The notes under the pieces were generated by a model. That model was not told the DNA's origin. It saw nothing but the letters and a program-made list of their open reading frames with translations, and did not search any database. Position numbers and translations under genes: made by a program. 64,000 nucleotides of DNA from JAJEEA01 sp965116765 (GTDB taxonomy: Bacteria > Acidobacteriota > Vicinamibacteria > Vicinamibacterales > UBA8438), in contig OZ220718.1 of NCBI GenBank assembly GCA_965116765.1, positions 5,580,001-5,644,000 of the forward strand. Direction: 5' to 3'. Below are positions 17,786 through 26,093 of the stretch, one piece after another (within the stretch, counting starts at the first letter, position 1; each line of letters begins with the position of its first letter).

Positions 17786-19708
17786 ATGACGGTACGCGCG
17801 GGTGCACGGCGAATCCGGTCCGGCCGCCCGGCGTCGGCCATCGCGTTCGTCCTGTCACTGACCGCCGGCGCCGGGTGCGGTCAGGTGGATGCCGGGGGCG
17901 GCGGCGCGGCCTTCGACGTCATGGAGCGGTCCATCACCGAGCTCGCCGCGGCCCTCGACGCCGGCGAGGTGACGTCGCGCGAGCTGGTGGCGGGCTACCT
18001 GGCCCGCATCGACGCCTACGACCGGCGCGGACCCGCCCTCCACGCCATGGTCGTCCTCAACCCGAACGCCGCCGCCGAGGCCGACCGGCTCGACGCCGAG
18101 CGCGCGGCCGGCCAGGTGCGAGGTCCGCTGCACGGAATCCCCGTGGTGGTGAAGGACAACTACGACACCGCGGACATGCCGACGAGCGCGGGAGCCATCG
18201 GACTCGCGACCTCGGTGCCGCCCGACGACGCGACCCAGGTGCGCCGCCTGCGCGAGGCGGGCGCCATCGTCCTCGGCAAGACCAGCATGCACGAGCTGGC
18301 GCGGGGCATCACCACCGTCAGCTCGCTCACCGGCCAGACCCGGAACCCCTACGACCCCACCCGCAACCCCGGCGGGTCGAGCGGCGGCACCGGCGCCGCG
18401 GTGGCCGCGAGCTTCGGCGCCGTCGGCATGGGGAGCGACACCTGCGGGTCGATCCGCATCCCGTCGGCCCACCACGCCCTGGCGGGGCTGCGGGGGACGA
18501 GGGGGCTCGCGAGCGGCGACGGCATCGTGCCCCTCTCGACCACCCAGGACATCGGCGGCCCCCTCGCGCGCTCGGTGGAGGACCTCGCGATCACGCTCGA
18601 CGCCACGGTCGGGGTCGACCCCGCCGACCCGGTGACGACCCGGAGCGAGGGCCGCATTCCCGCCTCGTTCCGGGACGCCCTCGACCCCGACGGGCTGCAG
18701 GGGGCGCGTCTCGCGGTGCTCGACGAGCTGCTGGGCGACAGCGGTGCCGAGCGCCCGGTCAGCACCGTCATCGAGGCGGGGGCGGAGGCGATGGCGGCGG
18801 CGGGGGCGGAGATCGTCGACGTCGGCGAGACCGACCTGCGCTCGTTCCTGGAGGACGCGTCGGTGATCGGCCTCGAGTTCAGGCGCGACTTCGACGCCTA
18901 CCTGGCCGAGACCCCCGGCGCCCCGGTGCGCACTCTCGCCGAGCTCGTGGAGCAGGGGCTCTACCACGAGATCATCGACGGCGGCCTCCGCTCGTCGCTA
19001 GAGGTGGAGACCCTCGACACCGACGACTATCGCGACCGGCTGGTCCGGCGGGTCGAGGCGCGGGCTGCCGTCCTGCGGCTCCTCGACGAGCACGACCTGG
19101 CCGCGCTCGTCTACCCCACGATTCGGCAGACCGCCCGCCCGGTGGGCCTGGCCCAGCCCGGCAGCAACTGCGCCCTCAGCGCCATCACCGGGCTGCCCGC
19201 CATCACGGTTCCCGCCGGCTACGCGGCCGACGGCATGCCGGTCGGCCTGGAGATGATCGGCCGCGAGTTCGCCGAGTCCGACCTGATCCGGCTCGCCTAC
19301 GCCTTCGAGCAGGCGACCGGCCACCGCCTTCCGCCCGACAGCACCCCGAGCCTGGTGGCGCCGCCGCCGCCGGTGGTCATCGAGGCCGCGGCCGAGGCGA
19401 ACGGCGCCGGCCTGCGCGGGCGGTTCGAGCTCGACCGGGCCCGCCGCGAGCTCGCCTACTCCGTCTCCGTCTACGGCGTCGCGGGCGCGGACGTGCTCTT
19501 CACCCACGTGCATCGCGCCGTCGAGGGCGGCGGGGCCGGGCCGGTCGTGCACCTGCTGGGCGGGCCCGGGCGCGCCCGGGCGTCGGGCCGGCTGCGGCTG
19601 TCGGCCCGCGACCTCGAGAGCCTGCGGGCCGGCGAGCTCTATGCCGCCGTGCACGTCGCGGGGAACCTGCCCGGCATCCGCGCCGACCTCGTCTGGCCGG
19701 CGGAGTGA
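17786..19708 (+). CDS. Amidase-signature lipoprotein fused to a CHRD domain
   Basis: The 640-residue protein begins with a lipoprotein signal (FVLSLTAGAGC). Residues of about 40-520 form an amidase-signature domain, with the catalytic Lys in VVVKDNYDTADMP and the Ser-cisSer-Lys framework in NPGGSSGGTGAAVA and GSDTCGSIRIPS. It should hydrolyse amide bonds outside the cytoplasm; the substrate is unknown. The last 95 residues or so (RFELDRARRELAYSVSV ... FTHVHRA ... AAVHVAGNLPGIRADL) look like a CHRD (chordin) domain, which is unusual on an amidase. The ATG has AAAAGGAGGCGACAG upstream, a near-ideal ribosome binding site. The VWA gene follows 15 bases later and is probably co-transcribed. Confidence 0.9.
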   Translation: MTVRAGARRIRSGRPASAIAFVLSLTAGAGCGQVDAGGGGAAFDVMERSITELAAALDAGEVTSRELVAGYLARIDAYDRRGPALHAMVVLNPNAAAEADRLDAERAAGQVRGPLHGIPVVVKDNYDTADMPTSAGAIGLATSVPPDDATQVRRLREAGAIVLGKTSMHELARGITTVSSLTGQTRNPYDPTRNPGGSSGGTGAAVAASFGAVGMGSDTCGSIRIPSAHHALAGLRGTRGLASGDGIVPLSTTQDIGGPLARSVEDLAITLDATVGVDPADPVTTRSEGRIPASFRDALDPDGLQGARLAVLDELLGDSGAERPVSTVIEAGAEAMAAAGAEIVDVGETDLRSFLEDASVIGLEFRRDFDAYLAETPGAPVRTLAELVEQGLYHEIIDGGLRSSLEVETLDTDDYRDRLVRRVEARAAVLRLLDEHDLAALVYPTIRQTARPVGLAQPGSNCALSAITGLPAITVPAGYAADGMPVGLEMIGREFAESDLIRLAYAFEQATGHRLPPDSTPSLVAPPPPVVIEAAAEANGAGLRGRFELDRARRELAYSVSVYGVAGADVLFTHVHRAVEGGGAGPVVHLLGGPGRARASGRLRLSARDLESLRAGELYAAVHVAGNLPGIRADLVWPAE

Positions 19709-19723
19709 GAGAATGGAGGGGAA

Positions 19724-21049
19724 ATGACGACGACAGCCTCCCGCCTTGGACGGCGTCCGGTGCTCGCGGCGGCGCTGGCGTTCGTCGCGCTCGGCGTTTC
19801 GGCGGCCGCTCAGGCGCCGTCGCAGACGATCCGGCCGACGGACCGACCGGGGGCCGGCGATCCGGGCCCGACCTTCCGCTCCGGCGTCACGCTGGTGACG
19901 CTGGTCGTCGTGCCCCGGGATCGGAACGGCCTCTTCCTCGACGATCTGACCGCCCGCGACTTCGTCGTCGTGGACGAGGGCGAGGTGCGCGAGGTCGCCT
20001 CGCTCGTGCGCGTGCAGAGCGGACGCATGAGCGAGCAGCTCGCGCCGGGCCTGCGGTCACAGAACGGGATCCTCCTGCCGCCGCCGCCGCGCCCCCCCGA
20101 CGAGCTGTCCGGCCGGCTCTTCATCGTTCTCGTCGACGACCTGAACATCGCGGGGAGCCTGACGGCGCGCGCGCGCACGGCGTTCGCGGAGATGGCCGAC
20201 AACCTCATTCACGAGGGCGACCAGTTCGCCGTCATGTCCACCGGACCGTCGGCGATCGCGATCGGCGTGACCACCGACCTCGGCGTGCTCCGGTCGACGG
20301 CCGCGCGGATCACCGGCGACGGGTTCGACCCGACCGAGATCATCCAGAACTTCCCGCCGGCGCCGGGATACACGCCCGAGCTGGCGGTGCGCGGCCGCAT
20401 CGCGTTCAACACGGTGCGCAACGTCGTCGCGAGCCTGGAGCAGGTGCAGCACCTGCGCAAGGTGGTCGTCTACTTCAGCAGCGGCTACGACTACAACCCC
20501 TTCCTGGCGGAGCGCAGGGAGTACCATGGCGAGGGGGGAGCGGAGCCGGGGATGACCAACGTCGAGCTCGCGCGCCTCCTGCGCCAGGACGCGCCCCTGG
20601 CCGACCGGGACGGCCTGGAGGGCGACGCGGAGCTCGCGAGACGGATCGACGAGCTCGCCGAGGCCGCGAAACGGGCGAACGCCGCCTTCTACACCGTCGA
20701 TCCCCGCGGTCTGGCCGCCGCGAGGCCGGGGCCCGCGGACTTCCTCCTGAGCGGCCGGGGCTCGTACGATTCGTGGAACTTCACGACCCAGAACAGCCTG
20801 CGGTCGATCGCCGAGCAGACCGGCGGCCGGGCCATGATCAACCGGAACGACTTCGACGACGTGTTCCGGGAGATCGACGCGGAGACGAGTGACTACTACA
20901 TTCTCGGCTTCGCCCTGACCAATCCCGACCCCACGGTCCGCACCCGCCGGCTGCTCGTGCGGGTGCGGGGCCGGGGACGCGTGGACGTGCAGCACCGCTC
21001 GCACTACACCTACGTCGGGGCCAGCTCGAGCCGGCCGGGCGTGCGCTAG
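19724..21049 (+). CDS. Secreted VWA-related protein, acidobacterial type
   Basis: The 441-residue product has a signal peptide (ALAFVALGVSAAAQAP) and a von Willebrand factor A-like domain of the type expanded in Acidobacteria. The typical opening is VTLVTLVVVPRDRNGLFLDDLTARDFVVVDEG. The MIDAS-like region is LFIVLVDDLNI, and the later text VVVYFSSGYD, AFYTVDPRGL and TGGRAMINRNDFDDVFREI follows the family order. These proteins are thought to act in extracytoplasmic adhesion or complex assembly. GGAGGGGAA precedes the ATG. Its TAG stop abuts a copy of the interspersed hairpin repeat. Confidence 0.9.
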   Translation: MTTTASRLGRRPVLAAALAFVALGVSAAAQAPSQTIRPTDRPGAGDPGPTFRSGVTLVTLVVVPRDRNGLFLDDLTARDFVVVDEGEVREVASLVRVQSGRMSEQLAPGLRSQNGILLPPPPRPPDELSGRLFIVLVDDLNIAGSLTARARTAFAEMADNLIHEGDQFAVMSTGPSAIAIGVTTDLGVLRSTAARITGDGFDPTEIIQNFPPAPGYTPELAVRGRIAFNTVRNVVASLEQVQHLRKVVVYFSSGYDYNPFLAERREYHGEGGAEPGMTNVELARLLRQDAPLADRDGLEGDAELARRIDELAEAAKRANAAFYTVDPRGLAAARPGPADFLLSGRGSYDSWNFTTQNSLRSIAEQTGGRAMINRNDFDDVFREIDAETSDYYILGFALTNPDPTVRTRRLLVRVRGRGRVDVQHRSHYTYVGASSSRPGVR

Positions 21050-21134
21050 GAGTCTGCGCCGCAGAACGGCGCGGACTCCTGGCAGGGTTTGTCGAGCGGC
21101 AATCGGACCCGAAGGCGACGATTTCCGGGCTGGC
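21048..21134 (+). repeat. Interspersed two-hairpin repeat, tail diverged
   Basis: AGGAGTCTGCGCCGCAGAA and the arm CGGCGCGGACTCCT form a clean hairpin whose first two bases are the last two of the VWA stop codon TAG. The tail is recognisable but degraded (CCCGAAGGCGACGATT). Confidence 0.85.
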
Positions 21135-21200
21135 CTGCGCAGTCCGGGCCTCGCGCGCCAGGCGTCCGCCCGCGGCCTCGCGCGGCCCGATCGTCCCCCC

Positions 21201-21236
21201 GGCGCCTTTCGCCGTCTCGCGGCGCAGACGCCTACG
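21201..21236 (-). repeat. Degenerate hairpin-repeat copy at the AbgT gene end
   Basis: On the minus strand the AbgT stop TAG runs straight into GCGTCTGCGCCGCGAGAC and a partly complementary GGCGAAAGGCGCC arm. Only the first hairpin is recognisable. The spacing from the stop is the same as at topA and the VWA gene. Confidence 0.6.
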
Positions 21237-22782
21237 GCTCGAGCCGCAGTCCCGCCCCCGGCCCCACCGGGAGGCCGAGCAGCATCCAGACGATCAGGAG
21301 CACCGACCAGCAGGCGAGGAACGTCAGCGTGTACGGGAGCATGGTGGCGACCACCGTGCCGATGCCCGACCGCCGGTCGTAGCGCTCGAAGAACGCGACG
21401 ATGAGGGCGAAGTAGGACATCATCGGGGCGATGATGTTGGTGGTGCTGTCGCCGACGCGGTAGGCGGTCTGGGTCAGCTCGGGCGTGTAGCCGAGCAGCA
21501 TGAACATGGGGACGAACACCGGGGCCATGATGGCCCACTTGGCCGACGCGCTGCCCATGAACAGGTTGATGATCGACGAGAGCACGACGAAGCTGAGCAT
21601 GAGGGGAATGCCGCCCATGCCCGAGCCGCGCAGCCACTCCGCGCCCTTGACGGCCATGATCAGGCCCAGGTTGGTCCAGTTGAAGTAGGCGACGAACTGG
21701 GCCGCGAAGAACACCAGCACGAGGTAGGTGCCGAGGGTGCTGATGGTCTTGCCCATGCCGTTCATGACGTCGGTGTCGCTGCGGAACGCGCCGGTCGCCG
21801 CCCCGTAGGCCACCCCGATCGCCAGCCCCCCCAGGAAGATGAACGCGACGATGCCCGAGAGGAAGGGCGAGCGCAGCAGTCCGCCGTCGTCCGGGTTGCG
21901 CAGGAACCCGTCGGCCGGCACCGTGCCCCAGAGCAGGAACAGCACGAAGACCGCCGTCGCGGCCAGGGCGGCGTAGAGCCCGCGCTTCTCCACGTCGGAG
22001 AGCGCCCGCATGACGTCCGAATCGCCCTCCTGCGTCTCTGTCGAACCCTTGTAGGGACCCAGGCGGGGGATGACGACCCGCTCGGTCACCCAGGTTCCCG
22101 CCCCCGCGATGATGAACGTGGAGACGACCATGAAGTAGTAGTTGGCGGCGGGGTTGACGCGGTAGCCGTCGTCGACGATGCGGGCCGCCTCCTCGGAGAG
22201 GCCGGCCAGCAGGGGATCGATGGTGCCGAGGAGCAGGTTGGCGCTGTAGCCCCCGGACACCCCCGCGAACGCGGCCGCGAGCCCCGCCATGGGATGGCGC
22301 CCCGCCCCGAGGAAGATGATGCCGCCCAGGGGCACGAGCAGCACGTAGCCGATCTCGCTGGCCGTGTTGGAGAGGACGCCCGCGAGGACGAGCACGAAGG
22401 TGAGGAGCCGCTTGGGCGCCGACAGCACGAGCAGCCGCAGGGCGGCGGCGATGAGCCCGCTGCTCTCCAGGACCCCGATGCCCAGCATCGCCACGAGCAC
22501 CGTGCCGAGGGGCGCGAAGCTCGTGAAGTTCGTGACCATCTCGGTGAGGATGCGGTGCAGCCCCTCGACGGTGGCGAGGCTGACGGGCCGGATCAGCTCG
22601 CCGGTGCCGGGGTGGACGACCTCGACGCCGGTGCGGGCCGCGATGGCCGAGATGAGGACGATGACCCCCGCGAGCAGGGCGAAGAGCGTGCCGGGATGCG
22701 GGAGCGCGTTGCCGCCGCGCTCGACGGCGGCGAGGAAGACGGTCATGGCGCGGTCGAGGACGGCGGCGGGGCGCTTGGTCAT
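21232..22782 (-). CDS. AbgT-family transporter
   Basis: The 516-residue protein is a polytopic inner-membrane transporter of the AbgT family (p-aminobenzoyl-glutamate uptake and sulfonamide efflux are known for members). Family text includes RGGNALPHPGTLFALLAG, FAPLGTVLVAMLGIGVLE, LSNTASEIGYVLLVPLGG, GGYSANLLLGTIDPLLAG and SASAKWAIMAPVFVPMF. It ends with GDSTTNIIAPMMSYF. Length matches the family. It is convergent with the VWA gene, and its TAG stop leads into a degenerate hairpin-repeat copy. Confidence 0.93.
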   Translation of the reverse strand: MTKRPAAVLDRAMTVFLAAVERGGNALPHPGTLFALLAGVIVLISAIAARTGVEVVHPGTGELIRPVSLATVEGLHRILTEMVTNFTSFAPLGTVLVAMLGIGVLESSGLIAAALRLLVLSAPKRLLTFVLVLAGVLSNTASEIGYVLLVPLGGIIFLGAGRHPMAGLAAAFAGVSGGYSANLLLGTIDPLLAGLSEEAARIVDDGYRVNPAANYYFMVVSTFIIAGAGTWVTERVVIPRLGPYKGSTETQEGDSDVMRALSDVEKRGLYAALAATAVFVLFLLWGTVPADGFLRNPDDGGLLRSPFLSGIVAFIFLGGLAIGVAYGAATGAFRSDTDVMNGMGKTISTLGTYLVLVFFAAQFVAYFNWTNLGLIMAVKGAEWLRGSGMGGIPLMLSFVVLSSIINLFMGSASAKWAIMAPVFVPMFMLLGYTPELTQTAYRVGDSTTNIIAPMMSYFALIVAFFERYDRRSGIGTVVATMLPYTLTFLACWSVLLIVWMLLGLPVGPGAGLRLEP

Positions 22783-22913
22783 GGCGTGCTATGCTACGCG
22801 GGTCGCGCGGCTCGTTCCAGTGCCGCCACCGGCGTTGCCGCCGGGTTCCGTCTCTCCGCTCCAGGTCGATCCCGCCCCGGGCCGCGCGAGTCGCCCGTCG
22901 GGATTCGCCCATC

Positions 22914-23327
22914 ATGGACGCTTCCGACTCCGGCAAGGGCTCCGTCGAGAGCCAGCAGCGCGCCGCCGCCGCGGTCGGGGTGACCGCGGCGGAGCGGCAC
23001 GTTCTGCTCTGCGCCGACCAGACCAATCCGAAGTGCTGCGAACGCGAGCGCGGCCTCGCCGCCTGGACCTATCTGAAGCGCCGGCTGCGGGAGCTGGGGC
23101 TGTCCGAGCAGGGCGGCGTGCTGCGCACCAAGGCCAACTGCCTGCGGGTCTGCGAAGGCGGGCCGATTGCCGTCGTCTACCCGGAAGGCACGTGGTACCG
23201 CGCGTGCGACCCGGCGGTTCTCGAGCGGATCATCCAGGGACACCTGATCGGAGGCCGCGTGGTCGAGGAGGCGCGCATCCTGGCGCGTCCCCTGCGCCCG
23301 AAGAGGCCCTCGGACGATCCGCGCTGA
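22914..23327 (+). CDS. Thioredoxin-like [2Fe-2S] ferredoxin
   Basis: The 137-residue protein resembles the thioredoxin-fold 2Fe-2S ferredoxins. Four cluster cysteines are visible in the expected order: LLCADQ, NPKCCER, TKANCLRVCEGGP. The conserved AVVYPEGTWY follows, with the C-terminal IIQGHLIGGRVVEE. It is an electron carrier or cluster-holding protein; the partner is unknown. I chose the ATG at 22914 (MDASDSGKG) because upstream text in the open frame is arginine-rich and not protein-like. It is divergent from the AbgT gene. Confidence 0.85.
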   Translation: MDASDSGKGSVESQQRAAAAVGVTAAERHVLLCADQTNPKCCERERGLAAWTYLKRRLRELGLSEQGGVLRTKANCLRVCEGGPIAVVYPEGTWYRACDPAVLERIIQGHLIGGRVVEEARILARPLRPKRPSDDPR

Positions 23328-23545
23328 GCCCGGCCCGCCCGTTCCCTCCTCCCGCGGGCCGCGGGACCACCATCGCCGTCCCCAATTGTGTACGGGTCGG
23401 AGAGCGGCGTCGACATCGTTGGCGAACGATGGTTCCGTTCGAAGGCGGGTTGGTCACCAGCGGCACGGTCTCCGGCCGGCCCGTGCTCGTGGCAAGGCCA
23501 TTGTCTGCAAGGGCTTGCAGCGTTTCTTGTTGGTGCGTGGCAGAA

Positions 23546-23562
23546 TTGGCGTACCCCTTGCA
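23546..23562 (+). promoter_or_regulatory. Candidate sigma-54 (-24/-12) promoter
   Basis: TTGGCGTACCCCTTGCA has the TGGC and TTGCA halves with GG and GC exactly 12 bases apart, as in sigma-54 promoters. It lies within a 531-base gene-free stretch, about 310 bases before the aldolase gene, with a strong palindrome between. Confidence 0.4.
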
Positions 23563-23704
23563 TAGGTCATTGGCATTCGTCGCTCGGGTGTCGCGTCGAC
23601 GCGGCGAGCCGGGCGAACGTCACATCTCAAGCCTCACGCGCCGCGGCCGGCCGGTAGTCAATCGGCGGCACCGCGGCCCGTATCCGCCCGTGACCCACCC
23701 CCGG

Positions 23705-23739
23705 CCCGGCCGGGGCCGTCTCGAGACGGCCCCGCCGGG
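23705..23739 (+). terminator. 24-bp perfect palindrome, possible terminator
   Basis: Positions 23711-23734 are a perfect palindrome (CGGGGCCGTCTC and its complement), extended by a CCCGG/CCGGG pair with one bulged base. Followed only by GTCCTGCCTTG, it lacks a proper T-run. It could instead be a protein-binding site. Confidence 0.4.
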
Positions 23740-23776
23740 TCCTGCCTTGTACGGCCCGCGGTTTGGCGGGCTGCAT

Positions 23777-23806
23777 TTGACAACCGCCGGGCCGCGTCGC
23801 TACCGT
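23777..23806 (+). promoter_or_regulatory. Candidate sigma-70-type promoter of the aldolase gene
   Basis: A perfect TTGACA at 23777 is followed after 18 bases by a weak -10 (TACCGT). It is 53 bases upstream of the aldolase ATG and downstream of the palindrome. The rest of the gap (23328-23545) shows nothing recognisable. Confidence 0.35.
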
Positions 23807-23858
23807 AGTCTGTCGTCCCTTCGTCCCTGGTCTCGTGTCTCACGCAACGAGCCGAATC

Positions 23859-24755
23859 ATGACCATCAGCGGCGTGCTCGCTCCCATTCCGACCCCGTTC
23901 ACCGACGACGAGGCCGTCGACCTCGACGCCTGGCGCGCCAACATCGACCGCTGGATGGCGACGCCGCTGCGCGGGCTCGTGGTGCTCGGGTCGACCGGCG
24001 AGGCGCCGCTCGTCGACGACGACGAGGCGGATCGGCTGATTCGCGAGGCGCGCGGGCGGGTGCCCGGCGACCGCCTGCTGCTCGCGGGCACCGGCCGCCA
24101 GTCGACCCGCGCCGCCGTCGCCGCCGCGCGCCGGGCGGCGGACGCCGGGGCCGACGCCGTGCTCGTCCGCACCCCGTCCTACTTCAGGAAGCAGCTCACC
24201 ACCGAGGCGTTCGTGCGCCACTACGCGGCGGTGGCCGATGCGTCGCCGGTGCCCGTCGTCCTCTACAACTTCTCGGCCCTCACCGGCGTCACCCTGCCGG
24301 TCGAGGCGGTCGCCCGGCTCGTCGATCACCCGAACATCGTGGGATTGAAGGAGTCGGGCCCCGACCTGGGCTACGTCGGCGACCTCATCGGCGTGGCCCG
24401 GGATGGCTTCAGCGTCGTCGTCGGGTCGGCGCCGACGTTCTATGCCAGCCTCGCGCTCGGCGCGAGCGGCGGCATCCTGGCCCTGGCGTGCGCGATCCCG
24501 GACGCCTGCGTGCGGATCTGCGAGCACGTGGCGGCCGGCCGCCACGACGAGGCGCGCGCCCTGCAGCGGCAGATCGTCCCGCTGGCCCGGCTGTTGACCA
24601 CCCGGCACGGCATCCCGGGGTTGAAGGCGGCCCTCGACGAGCTCGGCTACGCCGGCGGGCGGCCCCGGCGCCCGCTGGCGCCGGTCGCCCCCGACGCGGC
24701 GCAGGAGATCCGCCGGCAGATCGAGCAGCTCGCGGCCGCGCCGGCCGGTGCCTGA
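23859..24755 (+). CDS. DapA-family aldolase/dehydratase (HOGA-like)
   Basis: The 298-residue TIM-barrel protein belongs to the dihydrodipicolinate synthase/N-acetylneuraminate lyase family. It has the substrate-binding loop LGSTGEAPLV, the tyrosine in VPVVLYNFS and the Schiff-base lysine in NIVGLKESG. The LGSTGE form, rather than the GTTGE of true DapA, favours 4-hydroxy-2-oxoglutarate aldolase-like enzymes, so I do not call it dapA. A start at the ATG at 23859 gives MTISGVLAPIPTPF; a GTG at 23835 is an alternative. A hairpin repeat lies 20 bases after the stop. Confidence 0.85.
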   Translation: MTISGVLAPIPTPFTDDEAVDLDAWRANIDRWMATPLRGLVVLGSTGEAPLVDDDEADRLIREARGRVPGDRLLLAGTGRQSTRAAVAAARRAADAGADAVLVRTPSYFRKQLTTEAFVRHYAAVADASPVPVVLYNFSALTGVTLPVEAVARLVDHPNIVGLKESGPDLGYVGDLIGVARDGFSVVVGSAPTFYASLALGASGGILALACAIPDACVRICEHVAAGRHDEARALQRQIVPLARLLTTRHGIPGLKAALDELGYAGGRPRRPLAPVAPDAAQEIRRQIEQLAAAPAGA

Positions 24756-24774
24756 CGCCGCCCGGGGCGCGGGG

Positions 24775-24858
24775 CCAGGAGACGCGCCGCTACGGCGCAG
24801 TCTCCTGGTAGGGTTGGTTGGGCGCCCAGCGGAGCCGAAGGCGACGGTGGGCGGGAGA
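24775..24858 (+). repeat. Interspersed two-hairpin repeat overlapping the NlpC/P60 gene end
   Basis: The first hairpin (24775-24808) has near-perfect arms CCAGGAGAC / GTCTCCTGG. The tail GGGCGCCCAGCGGAGCC then GACGGTGGGCGGG lies inside the 3' coding end of the minus-strand NlpC/P60 gene, whose TAG stop falls in the hairpin loop. Confidence 0.88.
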
Positions 24859-25338
24859 GAAGCGGCTCGCCCAGTACTGCGAGCCGAGGCGCTCGACCCG
24901 GACCCTTCCCCGCCTCGACGGCGCGTGGACGAACTGATCGGCGTCGAGGGCCAGCGCCACGTGCGACGGCCCCTCGGAGATGGTTTCGAAGAACAGCAGG
25001 TCTCCCGGTCGAACCGCGTTGCGGTCGATCCGCTGGCCGACGCGAAACTGGTCGGCCGCGACCCGCGGCAGCTCCATGCCGTGGCGGCTGAAGACGTAGT
25101 GGGTGAATCCGCTGCAGTCGAACCCCCGCGGCGTGCTGCCGCCCCACCGGTACGGCACCCCCAGATACTCGAGGGCGGTGGCGGTGACCGCGTCGGGCGC
25201 GGGGCGTGCCCCGGCCCGGACGACGGGCAGGTCCGGGGGGCCGAGGTGAGGTCTGGGGAACGGTTGCGGCGTCGCGCCGGGGCGTATCGCGCATCCGGCG
25301 AGAACGAGAAGCAGCGGACACCAGACGAAGCGGCGCAT
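24790..25338 (-). CDS. NlpC/P60 cell-wall hydrolase lipoprotein
   Basis: The 182-residue protein has a lipoprotein signal (LLLVLAGCAIRPG) and an NlpC/P60 papain-like domain. The catalytic Cys is in RGFDCSGFTHYVF, the His in GPSHVALALD, with FVHAPSRRG following. It should cleave peptidoglycan stem peptides from the inner face of the outer membrane. AAGAGAAG precedes the ATG at 25338. The final 22 residues (SPAHRRLRLRWAPNQ, then PYQETAP) are encoded by a hairpin repeat read from its tail side, so the native C-terminus was probably replaced by repeat sequence. Confidence 0.9.
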   Translation of the reverse strand: MRRFVWCPLLLVLAGCAIRPGATPQPFPRPHLGPPDLPVVRAGARPAPDAVTATALEYLGVPYRWGGSTPRGFDCSGFTHYVFSRHGMELPRVAADQFRVGQRIDRNAVRPGDLLFFETISEGPSHVALALDADQFVHAPSRRGRVRVERLGSQYWASRFSPAHRRLRLRWAPNQPYQETAP

Positions 25339-25438
25339 CGTCTTCTCTTGTCGGCACCTCTTCCCGGGGCGGATAGGGGCGCGGTCGTAGCGGTGCCATA
25401 ACTCGTTACGCGGCAAGGCTTTAGTGAGGTTGTGCCGC

Positions 25439-25468
25439 TTGACACGAGGTATCGGATTCAGGCACAAT
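25439..25468 (+). promoter_or_regulatory. Candidate sigma-70-type promoter of the HNH gene
   Basis: TTGACA at 25439 and CACAAT at 25463 are separated by 18 bases. The first coding ATG is 38 bases further on. This is the best conventional promoter I can see in the window. Confidence 0.5.
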
Positions 25469-25506
25469 CGGCTTTTTGGACTGGCGAGCCGGAACGGTGC
25501 GAACCC

Positions 25507-26040
25507 ATGGAGCACACTCTGCTGCTCAATGCGACCTACGAACCGTTGAAGGTCGTCGACTGGCGGCGGGCGATCAGGCTGTGGTGTCAGGGCAAGGTCG
25601 AGGTGCTCTCGGTCTACGACCGGGAGGTGCACTCGGTCTCGTTGACGGTGAAGCTGCCGTCGGTGATCCGGTTGCTGAACTACATCACGATCAAGCGCCA
25701 CTTCAACCTGGTGCCGTTCTCGCGCGCCAACATCTATGCCCGCGACGACCACCTGTGTCAGTATTGCGGCCGGGGGTTCCCGCCCGCCGAGCTGACCTTC
25801 GACCACGTCGTTCCGGTGCGCTACGGCGGGCGCAAGGACTGGGAGAACATCGTCACGTCCTGCGTGTCGTGCAATCGGCGGAAGGGCGGGCGCACGCCCG
25901 CCGAGGCCGGCATGCGGGTCATCCGGCCGCCCCGACGCCCGCTGCGGCCCGCGACCGTGCGCATCGCCGTCGGCCTGCGCGACACCCCCGCGAGCTGGCG
26001 GGACTACCTCTACTGGAACGTCGAGCTGGACCCGGCGTAG
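25507..26040 (+). CDS. HNH endonuclease family protein
   Basis: The 177-residue protein is an HNH nuclease of the small single-domain group widespread in bacteria. Two CxxC zinc-binding pairs frame the core: CQYCG, then FDHVVPVRYGG with the HNH His, then ENIVTSCVSCNRRKGGRTP. The N-terminal NATYEPLKVVDWRRAI is typical of this group. The role of the group is not well defined. A good promoter lies just upstream, and it stands alone. Confidence 0.9.
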   Translation: MEHTLLLNATYEPLKVVDWRRAIRLWCQGKVEVLSVYDREVHSVSLTVKLPSVIRLLNYITIKRHFNLVPFSRANIYARDDHLCQYCGRGFPPAELTFDHVVPVRYGGRKDWENIVTSCVSCNRRKGGRTPAEAGMRVIRPPRRPLRPATVRIAVGLRDTPASWRDYLYWNVELDPA

Positions 26041-26093
26041 GCAGCTTCCGTGGCGCCACCCGGACTGCCGGCCGTCCGCTCCCGCCGTCGTAG

